From NCBI RefSeq assembly GCF_001625305.1, contig NW_017803909.1, positions 5,055,417-5,119,416 on the forward strand: 64,000 bases of DNA, written 5' to 3'. Both the position numbers and the translations under genes were made by a program. The DNA comes from Branchiostoma belcheri. Taxonomy: Eukaryota; Chordata; Leptocardii; Amphioxiformes; Branchiostomatidae. Below, in pieces: positions 10,740 through 22,245 of the stretch. Within the stretch, counting starts at the first letter, position 1. The number at the start of each line of letters is the position of its first letter. A model generated the notes under the pieces. It was not told where the DNA came from. It did not search any database and saw nothing but the letters and a program-made list of their open reading frames with translations.

Positions 10740-13170
10740 TGACCGACAAGCTAAGGCCAGTCCAATGCAAATGTTGGTTTCCACTCTGCTGCACACAAAA
10801 CGCGAGAACACGTCATCGGCCAAGCTTACGTAATACCGTCAACATTCCCCACTGATGCAGACAGTGTAACCACAGTGTGACATAAAACAACTGGAATGTT
10901 GAGCCTGTACACACAAATTTGCTTCGAGGTTTCCTACAGCAAAACGTACTGGACGGTGCCTAGCTATAGCCACTCACGACCCATACAAACATGGCGAGTC
11001 CAACCTTCGGCACGCAATGTAATCTTCTATGCATGAAGGTATAATTCCACAGGTAGGGCAGGCCATGAATAATTGATTCCAAAGACTTTTGTTATCTGTC
11101 CATGCCCGAAACATATCAGTGATGGATTTGTTTGATATTTTTACAGTATCAGATGACGTTGCTTCATGCTGTGGTAATCTGAATTTTTAGCGTGCCCAGC
11201 TCGCTTTGGTAGCTTAAGCACGACTAGAAACTCTAGTATACTAGAGTACATTTTTATGTCTTCAGCTTCAACAGGTTATAGTCTGAAATAGAAAAATTGA
11301 GATCGATGCAGGGGTCGCTTGTAGGTTGAGTCCCTTGGGATGACACTGCACGAATTGATGACTGTACATCATTGCTATATATCCGCTAATAGCCATCTAA
11401 AAAAACAATAGCCATGGTTTTTTGTTCCGACAAGCCGGCGTCGACGGGATTCCTGTGTAAGAACAGCTTTATTAATTATATTTTGCCGACCAGAAATAGT
11501 GAGGATGCGTGTCTATGTGGACGGTTCCGGCTGTCTTTTGTATGACGATATTGACATACACAAGGCAACAGGATGCGTTTATACCTTGCAGTCAACAATT
11601 AAAGCTTGCTCGTAGAGCCGTACTTCAGGCGTCTTAGAAAATTCTCTGTAGCGTCCGGCACGTGGCTTGACATGATACGACAAGATACTTGAGTTACAGG
11701 CACCATTGACGTAATATGCCCTGGAGGCCAGTTACATTTGCCGGTTATAGAAAGGACAGAACAGCGAGGAAAATATATGCGATAAAACGTACGTTTCTAT
11801 CCATATGGAGCTCAACTGGACAGATATCTTGAATCGTGAGCTAAGGTTGGAATGGGTGGCCCTAGATTTAATAATGGATTACTAGATAGAGAACTATCGT
11901 TTCGCTTTCAGTCGCGGAATAAAAGCACTTTATTCTATTCCCACCATTTAATTTTGCTCTACCGTCCGCTCACTTACTCCTGACCTACATTACTGATTGA
12001 AAATGCCCCAGAAAAATGACACGAGCCACAAGAAACACGAGATTTAATCTCCATCGCTTTTAGAGAGATGTAGAATAAAGTATAGCTTATCCAAAATGGA
12101 AGGTATATAGTTATGACATACGCAATATCAGCTGTTACTGTCACCCTTAGTTTGAATTTGGTTTTTCGTTACTTTGCAAGGTTTACCTGAGTAGTAGCGT
12201 GGGAGGGTGTGGGTGGATATCTAATATGCACAACGTCACGAAACAGTCTTTGAATTCCTAGAACCATGGAGTTAAAAAGATCTACATTGTACCTCCATGC
12301 TAGAACCGTCTCAGCCCCGCGGATGAAAATCTCATTGGGAAAAAGTAGCCTCCTTCGCAGTCTTGTTGGGCGTCGGCGTTATTTTTTTCTGTGAGCGACG
12401 CGAGGGACGATTTGCTGCCGAGGGAGGTTTTGCCGCGGAGAGAAGGATTCGCGCTCCAACAAGACTGCGAAGGAGGCTAGGGAAAAAGCCGGTGGCTTTA
12501 CACGGGCAACAACTCTACCAAAAAGAGAGCTAGCGCTAGCGCTTTCTACGTACTTTCACCAGACCTGAATACAATGCTTCTTTTTCTTCAGCGCTCAACA
12601 TAGAGTGAACCTGTGAAACAGTGAGTTGACATGGAAGAACAACACATTGTCTAGTGTTGATTAACGGAAGTGCCTGTCCAAGCAATATATTTGATAACCT
12701 AATCAATCGTGACACACAAACTTGTCTGATTTGATGGAGCCTTACAGAGGATATGCACGTGTCTGTGTCAATCTGAGGCGTGTGGACATGGATTATAATT
12801 GGTAGGATAGGAAGTACTGGCTAATAATAAGGAAGTAGAATACAAGGAGCATCGATGGTGAACCTTGACAAACAATCACTCCAAAAGATGGTGAACCTTG
12901 ACAAACAATCACTCCAAAACACACCAATCTTTCAAACCTTAGGTCTTTGCTTCCCCTTCAAATCTATATTTGTCAAGCTAGGTTAGGAATGTTTTGCTAT
13001 GTAACAAAGTGGGCGTTTGACGCAATTCCATTACTGGCCCCTCTCCCTTCCATATTCTCAGCACATCAGTACCGTTGCGAATTGAAGATGGTGCAGGGTT
13101 TGACAGAGTTTATACACAATCCATTGGCAACGTCCTGACAGCATTAAAAGATTTCTGTGTCCCCCTCTGA
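10740..13170. other. Intergenic spacer between RGK and VWA copy A
   Basis: No open frame with recognisable similarity. It holds the RGK 5' flank, the palindromic element at 12346-12479, and a perfect short tandem duplication at about 12856-12919 (GGTGAACCTTGACAAACAAT and onward, twice). Any promoter of the RGK gene should be near the start of this stretch; none is identifiable by eye. Confidence 0.5.
12346..12479. mobile_element. TAGCCT palindromic element 1
   Basis: Starts TAGCCTCCTTCGCAGTCTTG and ends with its reverse complement. A perfect 9-bp direct repeat, GGGAAAAAG, flanks it at 12337-12345 and 12480-12488. Member of a seven-copy set in this window with shared end bases and unrelated arms. 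Confidence 0.75.
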
Positions 13171-13181
13171 CATCCACGGTA

Positions 13182-13291
13182 GGCCCTTTCCCACTAGGAT
13201 AGAATTGTCCGGATCGAGCCCAATCGAAGCCGGATCAAAGCGAATCGATTCGGGTCGATCTAGACAATTTTACCCTAGTGGGAATGGGGCC
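13182..13291. mobile_element. Short terminal-inverted-repeat element
   Basis: Imperfect inverted ends of about 35 bp: GGCCCTTTCCCACTAG on the left, and the reverse complement of CTAGTGGGAATGGGGCC on the right. Non-coding and MITE-like. It lies directly downstream of the VWA copy A stop codon. Confidence 0.5.
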
Positions 13292-13307
13292 GTAGTGACG
13301 TGATCCG

Positions 13308-16300
13308 CTACATGATGCTGCAGCAGCTGGACTGTGTAGTCCGTACCGGTGAAGACGGCGGACTGTCGTCATCCTCTGCCATGGCCCTCAGGGCGGCCAG
13401 GGCAATGACAGTCCCCACAATCACGTGTTCTAAAAGGTAGGGAGCAAAGATTTCAAACTCATGCAAACTAATCTACACAGTCCACGTGTATTATAAGGAC
13501 CGTTTCACTCGGACATAGATGGGACTGTCTTACTTAGTACTAGTCTTTGAATAGCAATGATTTCAACGCTGGTAGGTTCCAAGGACGACATACCTTCCAG
13601 CTCAATTTCCTTTGCGCCGGGTGGGTGATAGCGGTAATTGGCCTTAGTTCCATTGGGCCAGCGAACCTAAAGTAAGAGAACGGTGAATGTGATCAATGAT
13701 GATGCTTTCGTTTGCCATCACGTTATTCTCCGAGCAGCAGTAGTGAGACAAAGGTAATTCTTTTTCAGTTTCTCTGAGTGGGAGTCAGGTGAAAAGTTGA
13801 AATAAAAACAAAATGTCTGACGTGAAGGTTGAAGGTCTCCCTGGGTGTGATCTTGTACACGGCTCCCACACTGCCCCTCCCGCCGTCCTGGTCACCGTAC
13901 CGCGCCTGCCAGTCTCTGCCTGCCATGGCAAATGTTTCAAATCCGTTAAATACGGCAATACTGTTTAATGTTACTTGTAACGTTACATGCATATTGTTCT
14001 AACAGTTATGTTTTAATGTAGTTGAATTTTTATTGTGAAGCTCGGTGCAATCCAGCTTTGGCTGCAAGGCCGATCTACTGTCTTCTAACAATAGACCAAA
14101 CACTACAATCAGCACTAACTAATAAGCTTGATATGCAAGAAACAGACGCAAGATACGAATGCTGGTATACGTATAAACGTGATATCAAAGGCTAGTAAGT
14201 AGCAAGTTTAGAAAAACGACGTCTCCTCACCCCTGACCACGCGACAGCCGACCTTGACCCCACCACTTCCCACGGCTCGTACTTCGTCCACCACCTGTAT
14301 TAACCCAAAGCGTCACAGACATTTTCACCTTACCTTCTGCGTAAGATTGGGAATGTACAGAACACATTCGCATGTGATTAATACACAGGAACGTTGTACG
14401 ATCAGGAATTAAAAACACTGCATGCACTGGCAGCTAGTTACATATGTACATGTAATATATAGCGGTATGTCATAAATATCGATGTTTCTGGTCTATGTAG
14501 TAAGGTTGCGTTTTGAGACGGAGGAAGTAAGGTTGTAAAAAATTCACAAGTTCACTAGTGTAGGCCACTAACAAGAAGACTAAAAATTGGTTAAGTACTT
14601 GTCAGTCCATACCCTGACATCTCTCGCTCCCTCAGCTCCAAATCTATAGCGGTAAGTAGAAGAATCATCGTAGTCCCACTCCACCACAAGATGACCTGGA
14701 AGGAAGGAGGACTTCACATCAGAGACAGTCTTATAATTAACTACGTGTGCATCATGTGTGCTGATTTAGCAGAGTTTACTACAGCACTTGCTGTATGGTA
14801 TCCTTCCTTACATACAATTTTGATTTGAAGGTTAAATTGCAGAGGTTTGTGACAAAGATGGTACAGATGCGAAAACGACAGGAATTCGTCGGTTCGTCCT
14901 TTAATTGTGATATGCGTGGCGATGGTATTGAAATGGGTGACATTTTGCCTACCATCACTCCTGTGTCTGACGACAGTCCCGACACTCATGCGGTCCTGCA
15001 TGCCCCACTTCCAGTCCCTCCCGCGGCGAACACGCGACCCGAATGGCGGCATGTTTGGCTGCTCGCTCTAATTAGTAATAACGATACATAGATAAGCACT
15101 TTTAATCACATATGTATACTTTTGAAATGCCACATCTCCGTCATGTAATTTGGCAAATGTGTTATGAAGATTTTAGAATCCTTACTGTCAAATAAGGTAT
15201 ATGAATTAATTATTTGGCCATGACTTACATCATCCTCGTCATCAGAGTCGTCATCTGCTGACATCAACAGCATGGCGAGCAGCAAAGTCTTCAGACCAGT
15301 CTGTGAGAAAGAAAGAAATAGAAAAGAAAATTTTGACCTCAACAGTATCGAGTGATGTCGACAAGTCACTTTATAGTATTTTACGGCTTTTGAGATAACC
15401 TGGTATCCAGTCTATCGTGGTTGGGGTGGGTTTTCTTTGGGGCTGCTGAAGCTCTTCCCCGCCCGCCAGAGCTAGGTTCCCCCCGGTAGGTTTTTCACGG
15501 CGGGAGTTTGATTAGGGCAAATCAACTCCCGGCAAATCAAGTCCTACCGGGCGGTCTGTTGTACTGGGCGGGGGGGGAACTATTAGAGCCCCGAAGACGG
15601 CCTGCTCCAGCCACGATAGGCTGAATACCAGGTTACATTTGAGACAGTCCTTACCAGCTCATCGTCGTCCACGCTCTCCCCCATCTTGGCCATGAACTGC
15701 CGCAGGACCATGATGTCTCTCAGCCTCTGCAAGTCTGCCGGGAGAATGAAATACGAGTAGACGGAATGAGAGCGCATGGATGTAAGTTGGATAGGGTACA
15801 AACGTTTTATTGAAGTTTTGAAAAAAGCAAAACATTTGATGATATAGTGAAATCATGGGATATGTTATTAGATATCTTACCATGGCCAAACTGCGCTGCA
15901 AACCGGATGAGAAGCACCTGGATATTGAGCATCAAACAAACATAGATGTGATCATGTGATCATGTATTGACTTTGTTGCATGTAAGGACGCAAACATAAC
16001 TTGAAATGGCTATCGTGGCATTACTTTTTCTTATATCGTAATGGTTTTCATATAAGGGAAGCTATTTATGACATAGTTATAAGTACCTGTCTTCGGAAGA
16101 ACTCCGACAGCTGACTGACGTCACCCAGGATGTACATGCCGTTGGTGAGTTTGGCGATGGCTTGGAGGAGATCCTAAAGAAGTATGAGTCATCAAAATAA
16201 CGGTAACAACAACAACATACGAGACGATATCATTGGAATAACAGGGTAATCCATTTAACGGCAGCATCCTTGGTCTAGACTTGGTACAATTACAACCTTT

Positions 16301-18205
16301 TTATAGTGCCAACCATCACAATACATGAACATATCAGCATCATATAGCAAAAGTAAATGTTTTATAGCAGAAAACTGGCACCATCTGTACCTTGTCCACG
16401 TCATCGCCGCAGCCCACGCAGGCTATGGGGATGGGATGCGGCAGACCCACCGCCTGCCAGCCCGCCGGACCGAACGACAGCGCCGCCTTCAGGACGTTCT
16501 CCTTGTTCTGTGTGCAAGAAGAAACTTGTACGTATACGTAGTACGTGCGACTAAGGCCCCGTTCACATGGAGACGTTGTAACCGCTTTTGATCAAGATTC
16601 CACGAAGCGTGGCAGCAACTTAAAGAGCAGTAATGACCGAATAATATGCCCGTTCTAGGACCAGATTCACCGCCTCTGGCGGGACCACGTCGGCATTCGG
16701 CCGAGGTACGCTGGGAGGGGGCACCAACAAGTTACCTTGCGTGTTTTCCCCAAATGACAATGAATGTAGTTTAGGCGAATCGTGATCGGGCACGGTTTGA
16801 AAGGAACATGTGGCACGTGGACCAGATGTGAGGAATGAAATTTACCCGAATCGCGGTTCAGGCGTTTCCGTATGAACAGGGCCGAATGTCTAAACGACTG
16901 ACACAATTAAGAGGTAGACTGAAACAATTGAGAGCACGATCCTGATAATAAGAAACGAGTAGTAAGTTGTGCAGTATAAAATGGCGACTAAATATCATAA
17001 ATGTATAAAGTTATGCCTTACGTCGGGATAGCCGTCCGTCATTAAGATGACACGAGGGGTCATCTTCCTGCCACCTGGCAGTGTCAGCACGCCACCTAGC
17101 GACGGATGTGATGAAGTGTAGGTTATTTGGCTCTACATAAAGTGATGAAAGTCATATTCCATCATCAAGAATGGTGCACTGAGGTATTGGCGATCTTTTC
17201 TGCATTTTAACAATAAACTTACAAATATCAAGGCGCTGGGTGATACTGACAAATCTGACGTATCCTCACTGAGAAGAACTAAGACACCAATCCTCCTTAA
17301 TCGCCAATAAGTTACCTTTTATTATGTTATGTATGTCACAGGGAGCCTTGAAAAGCCCCAAAATGGCGATATGCTAACCCGTATAAATACATAAAAATGA
17401 AAAATAAAAAAATCTTTACGTTACCGTGCTGCAGAATTTCCTTCAACGCTTCCATGAGACCTTCAAACATGGGCGTCGACCCTCCCGCTTCTAGTTTATC
17501 TGTGAATGGGAATGTGTGGGAATATAATTAGGATTGTATGACCGAGACCAGGATCAACATTACCATCGTGACTTACTCGAATGTCTACAATGCCGTCAAA
17601 AAAGCTATCGTGGCCGTTTCATACATCAAGCTACAGTAAACATGTACATGTCGTTCTGACGTACCGACAGACTGCAAAACGGTTGCGTAGTTCCCGGACA
17701 GCGGTTGTATGATGCTGGCTCCTCCCCCGAACTCTACCACGGCCACGTTCTCACGGAGGTCCATCTTGTTCGCGGTTTCTGTTTAGTGAAGAATATTCAG
17801 TAGAAAGAGGCGACACTAAAACTGCAGATACATTGTATTTAGGCAAGTACGAATTGTTCTTTTATAGGCTAATATGGTTCTGTACAATTTTGTTTCTCTC
17901 AGTTTCACATGGTGGCTTTGAGACCATCGACCATAGATTTATAGGCTATAGGCCTATTATAGAATACAGCAGATTTATAGAACGTCCTCATTAATTATGC
18001 AAATTAACTCTCTGATTTGCATAATTATCATGCATGTCTAGATCACGAAATATCAAAACCGGAAGTTCTGCTGCAGTACCTAGGAAAGCCGCCAGGGGGC
18101 CCAAAATCTAATTATTTCAAAGTCTTATGAAGACTTACCCACCTACCAAGATACATAACAATCCATATAAAGTTTCTTGAGTTATCGTGCTAAAACCACA
18201 TACAT

Positions 18206-18238
<33 letters not shown>

Positions 18239-18521
18239 ATCACAATCACACAAACAAACAAACGCTACTGAAAACATAACCTTCTTGGCGAGGGTAATGA
18301 AATGCCTTTCACGGTTATTAGCACCTGTTGTGTTTCTTAGCCATATTGTCCTATCATATCACAAGATTGTTTTACTGTGCAAACAGAGGGTGTGCAATTC
18401 TGGACATAACGTTACCTTGGACGCCGAGTAGGAACTGTCGGACTCCCTTCTTGAGCTCGGCCATCCCGCGGCCGTTCATGGAGCCTGAGGTGTCCAGGCA
18501 CAGGACCGTGTCCAGCGGCAT
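13308..18521 (-). CDS. VWA - MIB/HERC2 (x2) - CaaX protein, copy A
   Basis: Fifteen coding exons: 18521-18416, 17778-17665, 17499-17425, 17095-17022, 16507-16391, 16173-16087, 15917-15881, 15734-15655, 15300-15229, 15067-14953, 14695-14613, 14294-14231, 13919-13822, 13666-13594 and 13429-13308; 438 residues. The VWA domain starts at residue 1 with no signal peptide and has a complete MIDAS: DTSGS (10-14), Thr82 in GGSTPM, and Asp119 in MTDGYPD. A linker with an acidic stretch (DDDSDDEDD, about 246-254) follows. Two MIB/HERC2-type modules come next (about 258-320 and 322-398), marked by GRDWKWG, GTVV, VEWDYDD, GRDWQARYGDQDGG, VRWPNG and YRYHPP. The tail ends CCSIM; CSIM fits a farnesylation CaaX box. 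MIB/HERC2 modules bind substrates in Mind bomb ligases, but no RING or ankyrin repeats are present. Probably a membrane-tethered cytosolic adaptor (inference). The donor of exon 13 (CAC|GTCAGA) is weak. Confidence 0.88.
15396..15635. mobile_element. TAGCCT-type palindromic element 2 (TAACCT ends)
   Basis: Left end TAACCTGGTATCCAGTCTAT, right end its near reverse complement, flanked by 9-bp repeats CTTTTGAGA (15387-15395) and CATTTGAGA (15636-15644). Lies in the intron between exons 9 and 8 by coordinate, 19 bp from the exon at 15655. Confidence 0.7.
16555..16883. mobile_element. MITE-like element with GGCCC..GTTCA termini
   Basis: Begins GGCCCCGTTCACATGGAGAC and ends in a near reverse complement (GTTTCCGTATGAACAGGGCC). 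Part of the interior (CGCCTGAACCGCGATTCGG on the minus strand) recurs at 57443-57797. Non-coding, in an intron of VWA copy A. Confidence 0.55.
18030..18310. repeat. CA-microsatellite-anchored dispersed repeat
   Basis: Contains GCCAGGGGGCCCAAAATCTA, GAGTTATCGTG, (CATA)n/(CA)n, then AAAACATAACCTTCTTGGCG. The same order recurs at 25630-26005, and partial pieces lie near 44455-44540 and 60490-60670. The microsatellite therefore belongs to an interspersed element. First intron of VWA copy A. Confidence 0.65.
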
Positions 18522-18849
18522 GGTCAGTGGTCAAACTTGGGGCCGAAGTCACCACAGGAATGGGCTGGGAAATGACGAGACGACGTCCAAAGTAATAACG
18601 AGAAAATTACTGTATCTCTAGGACATACACATGTACATGTATAGTAGGTGACATTATGGTCGTTGAAAGTTAGGAATATATATATAGTTCGGATAGCCGC
18701 CCGGCCTGTTCAGTACAAAACTGGTGCCAGAATATACCTGCACTCTTTGACAGAAATCTCGTCTACGTCAAATAAGTAATCAAGCGTACCTGCCGCTGGC
18801 AATTATGTTAAATGTTCCCTGTGACAAGTCATGGTATCAAGGCCAACGA

Positions 18850-20770
18850 AACTAATAGGCATATTGTGTTTGTACAAATATTTGCCAGACATGACCCCAA
18901 TAACCCATAATCCATTTATAAACGATTAAGTTCTCCCGCAGAGTCGATCGGAATATTAGATAACGTTTGCACAAGTCCACAACAACCTGCGTCTCGACCC
19001 GACTAACTTTACCTCAGGTCTAGACCCAAGTAAAGACCTATTCAAAACTTCCCTCGCATCTTAACTTCATACAGGGTGTTTTATCAGACACTACGTACAG
19101 GTAAGTTATCTGACATTGGAGTCCGGAAGCTAAACTCACCTGTGTGTCTGCAGACGCGCAGTTATTCTGGGACAGGAGAAAAACAACTTGAGTAAACAAC
19201 CGTACGTGACAATGGCCTCGCTTTAAAATACTCACACCTGGGCTCGTCCATTTCTCAAGGGGGACAAACAGATAGATATTCGAACAAATTCCCGTCTATG
19301 CTTAATCAAAGATAATTGTGAAAGTAAATCTGCACTTCTAGCAAATATACGACATTTGTGGACACTTAACCAACGTTACGATAACTCCAGTAATCTAGTC
19401 TAATTTTACCAGGAATGAAACTGTCCACTTCTTAGAAAATGATTAAAACATTATCACCCCCTTCCCATATAAGGTAACTAAGGTCTGTACCCATCATTCA
19501 TCATAATCAATGACCCTTATAGTTAATCAGTGACTATGAAGTGGACACCTGGACTGTAAAACAAGGTGTTTGTTTACAATGCGATTGTATAGTTTTGTTG
19601 TGAGTTCTTGATGTGGTACACCAGTCTCTTTTAGCACGGCCAGAGGTGAGTGTATTCTTGGTGAAAAAGGGTCAGAAGAGTCAAACGTATGCGGTCAACT
19701 GGCGACCATTGTTGGTTTATACTTGGGTCGTTTGCGCGCGATTGTTTAGATTTTAGTTCCTCCTAAAGAGGAACTTACAGCAAGAGGTTTCACTTTCGCA
19801 CAAAAGCCGTTTGTTGTTTTGCTGGATCAAGTTTCAGTGGAGAGGTAACCCAGCCTGCAGTAAGGAATACCAGCCAGGTCAAGAGTCAGCTTGTCGAAAG
19901 CCTTCTGAATTTTGTCTTTTGTCAAACAATTATTCTACAACCACCCATCGCTATAAAAGTCTTTGTGTTTCATCTGGTACGGGCTATGGGGCACGTCGGC
20001 AGAACATACTGAACCTCGCCCTGCGCGAAACCCTGATTTTTCACGGTTTTCGTTGGTTGTTTGGTCAAAGTTGCATCTGAATTTTGCCTGTTGCAGACGG
20101 TATCTTTTCCTACATAACATTTGGAAACTTCAGACGGGTTGTTAACCTTATAAGCGCAAATACAACCTTATCTGAGACATTCTGTCGAAGTGCTATGCAC
20201 AATACATTACGAGCTTCGCGCAGGTACACTATGCCGACGTGCTGTGTAACACTGAACGAAAAAAAATAGCCACCGAATGTAAATTTTGGTGTTGTACATG
20301 TGTTTTTAGTATGGGGAAGGGCAACTTGTAAAGGTGCGTATGCACCTGTTTTGACCTCCCTTTTACTTTGTGAAAAATCCAAATAAACAAAATGAACTGC
20401 TCGACGATTCATACACCTACGTCATACAGACAAATTCACATTTCTAATGAGCTTTGACAAAGACATGATCCTGTTCTTACCTTTCCGCCATCACAAAGAA
20501 TTCGAAGCGAAGTCACTTCAAAAGGCTTTAGCTAGTGTCACCGTGGGTATGTATGTAGAATGAAGGTCTTGTTGTTGATGAATGTAATGGGCCCTTACAC
20601 AAAGAGAGGGGGTCAAGTAAAGTCACCTTACTGTAAACTTTAACTATTGAGCACCGTGAGAGAAAACGCGTTAACACGTTACCTGTGTACGTGATGATAT
20701 CTGATGTCTCTTTGTTAAACAGCAGAGTGTTCTGTATGAAGTATTCGCGTTATTCCAACAGCACAATGAT
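18850..20770 (-). repeat. Upstream block of copy A shared with copy B
   Basis: Several segments match the region upstream of copy B (29380-32440) in the same order. Examples are ATGACCCCAATAACCCATAA, GTGTGTCTGCAGACG, the region around GCACAAAAGCCGTTTGTTG, and TGAAGTATTCGCGTTAT near 20735 and 32418. This is the non-coding part of a tandem segmental duplication. It probably contains the promoter and 5' UTR of copy A. Confidence 0.7.
19140..19166 (-). other. Candidate 27-nt 5' UTR exon of VWA copy A
   Basis: Minus-strand sequence between a pyrimidine-rich acceptor ending CCCAG and a GTGAGT donor. The 27 bases, both splice sites and the flanking TTGTTTTTCTCCTG are conserved at the corresponding place upstream of copy B (30793-30819). 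It contains no ATG. The first coding exon has a plausible acceptor (GGCCCCAAG) just before the ATG, so an upstream non-coding exon is expected. Confidence 0.4.
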
Positions 20771-20789
20771 TGACGGCATTGGCCTTAAT

Positions 20790-22240
20790 TTTCACAAAGC
20801 AATTAGAAAACCCTTTTTTTCACAACCACCCATACTGCCTTTGTGGTTGGAATGATCAGAGTAAGGCAACAAGACAAGTCCTTTCTTAAAAAAAATCGGT
20901 TGCTACATATCACCACACAACGCACACTATTATTTGCACTCTTACACGTTAAAGGTGGTGAGACTGCATCAGAGTAAGGCAAAAAGACAAGTCCTTTCTA
21001 AAAAAAAATCGGTTGCTACATATCACCACACAACGCACAAAAGTAAACACTCATTCTACTACTGTATTAGTGGTGATTTTAGTTCATGATAGATTGAGAG
21101 TGTGATCATGGGGTGGATCATTCATACTACTAGTATACGTTCGTGTATGTATTGAAATTATAGTACCTATTTTTGAATGTCCTTTTCAGCAAGTATACAT
21201 GCAGAGTTCAAACACAACCAAAATGTATAAAAATAAAGCATATTTCAGTTTTCAAGCAACCAACAACACACCTGGATATAAGGTACCATGATCAGAACTA
21301 AGTGGATATGTTTGTATAATTATAAAACACGCTTAGATGTACTACTGTAATCACATAAGGTACTTTCAGAAAATTAACTGTTGAATTAAAAAATGTAACC
21401 ATAAATAGGTACAAGCTTCCACATCACGACAACACTTGCACAAAGACTAAGCTGGAAAAATTTATACCTTATTTGCACAACATTATAGTTCGAAAAAGAG
21501 TTTAGTGATTGCGTAGATTGACTTGAATATTGCCTCATTGGTTTGCCGTTGCAATTGTCATTGTGAAAAGAACACCATCTTGCTATTACGCAATCCAGTT
21601 TACAGGCTTTACACCAAAACACAAAATCATTTTTCATGTGATCTATGATAATCTTTGACATGACGTATGGCGTAAGCCTTCGAATGCCGTCAGTACTTTA
21701 AAGTACTTGAGACAATTATCTCTGTGGTCCCCTCTATCTTCCTCGGTAGTCGTATGGTCCCGTTTGCTGTTAGGCCACAGCAAGTAATTTATATGGATGA
21801 CATCAACGCGCGCATTGATTTTCGCCTGATTTTGAAAAAAAAATAATTTGTTGTCTGACGGTGACCAACAAGCCAAAAATGAACAAAATGCTGTAAAAGC
21901 CTAGTGGTTACAGACCGTGAGCGATGCAGCAAACTTGAGGCACGATCGCTCGTGTTTGATGTCAAGTGTTGACATCATGTATGAATTATCTTTTTAACAA
22001 TTGTTAGCTGACATGTATACGCATCTACAAGGAAATGTGATACTGCTGCTAAATGCACGAATAAAGACCTGCTGGTTGTGTTGTCATGTTTTGTCGCCTC
22101 AATTCTAGTTTGACAAGGTTTATGATCTCAAAATGTTGAAAATGTAGAAATCTTTTTTTTACCCACCTTCCTTTTTTTTCGCCTTATCGCATTAAATTTA
22201 GGAGTCTGGGAAGGATGTCATCCATAAAATTTACTTGCTG
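20790..22240. other. Spacer between VWA copies A and B
   Basis: No coding evidence. Two nearly identical direct repeats of about 70 bp (20857-20928 and 20970-21042, each with AAGACAAGTCCTTTCT and CACCACACAACGCAC) lie at its start. The rest is AT-rich and unremarkable. Confidence 0.5.
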
Positions 22241-22245
22241 TGGCC

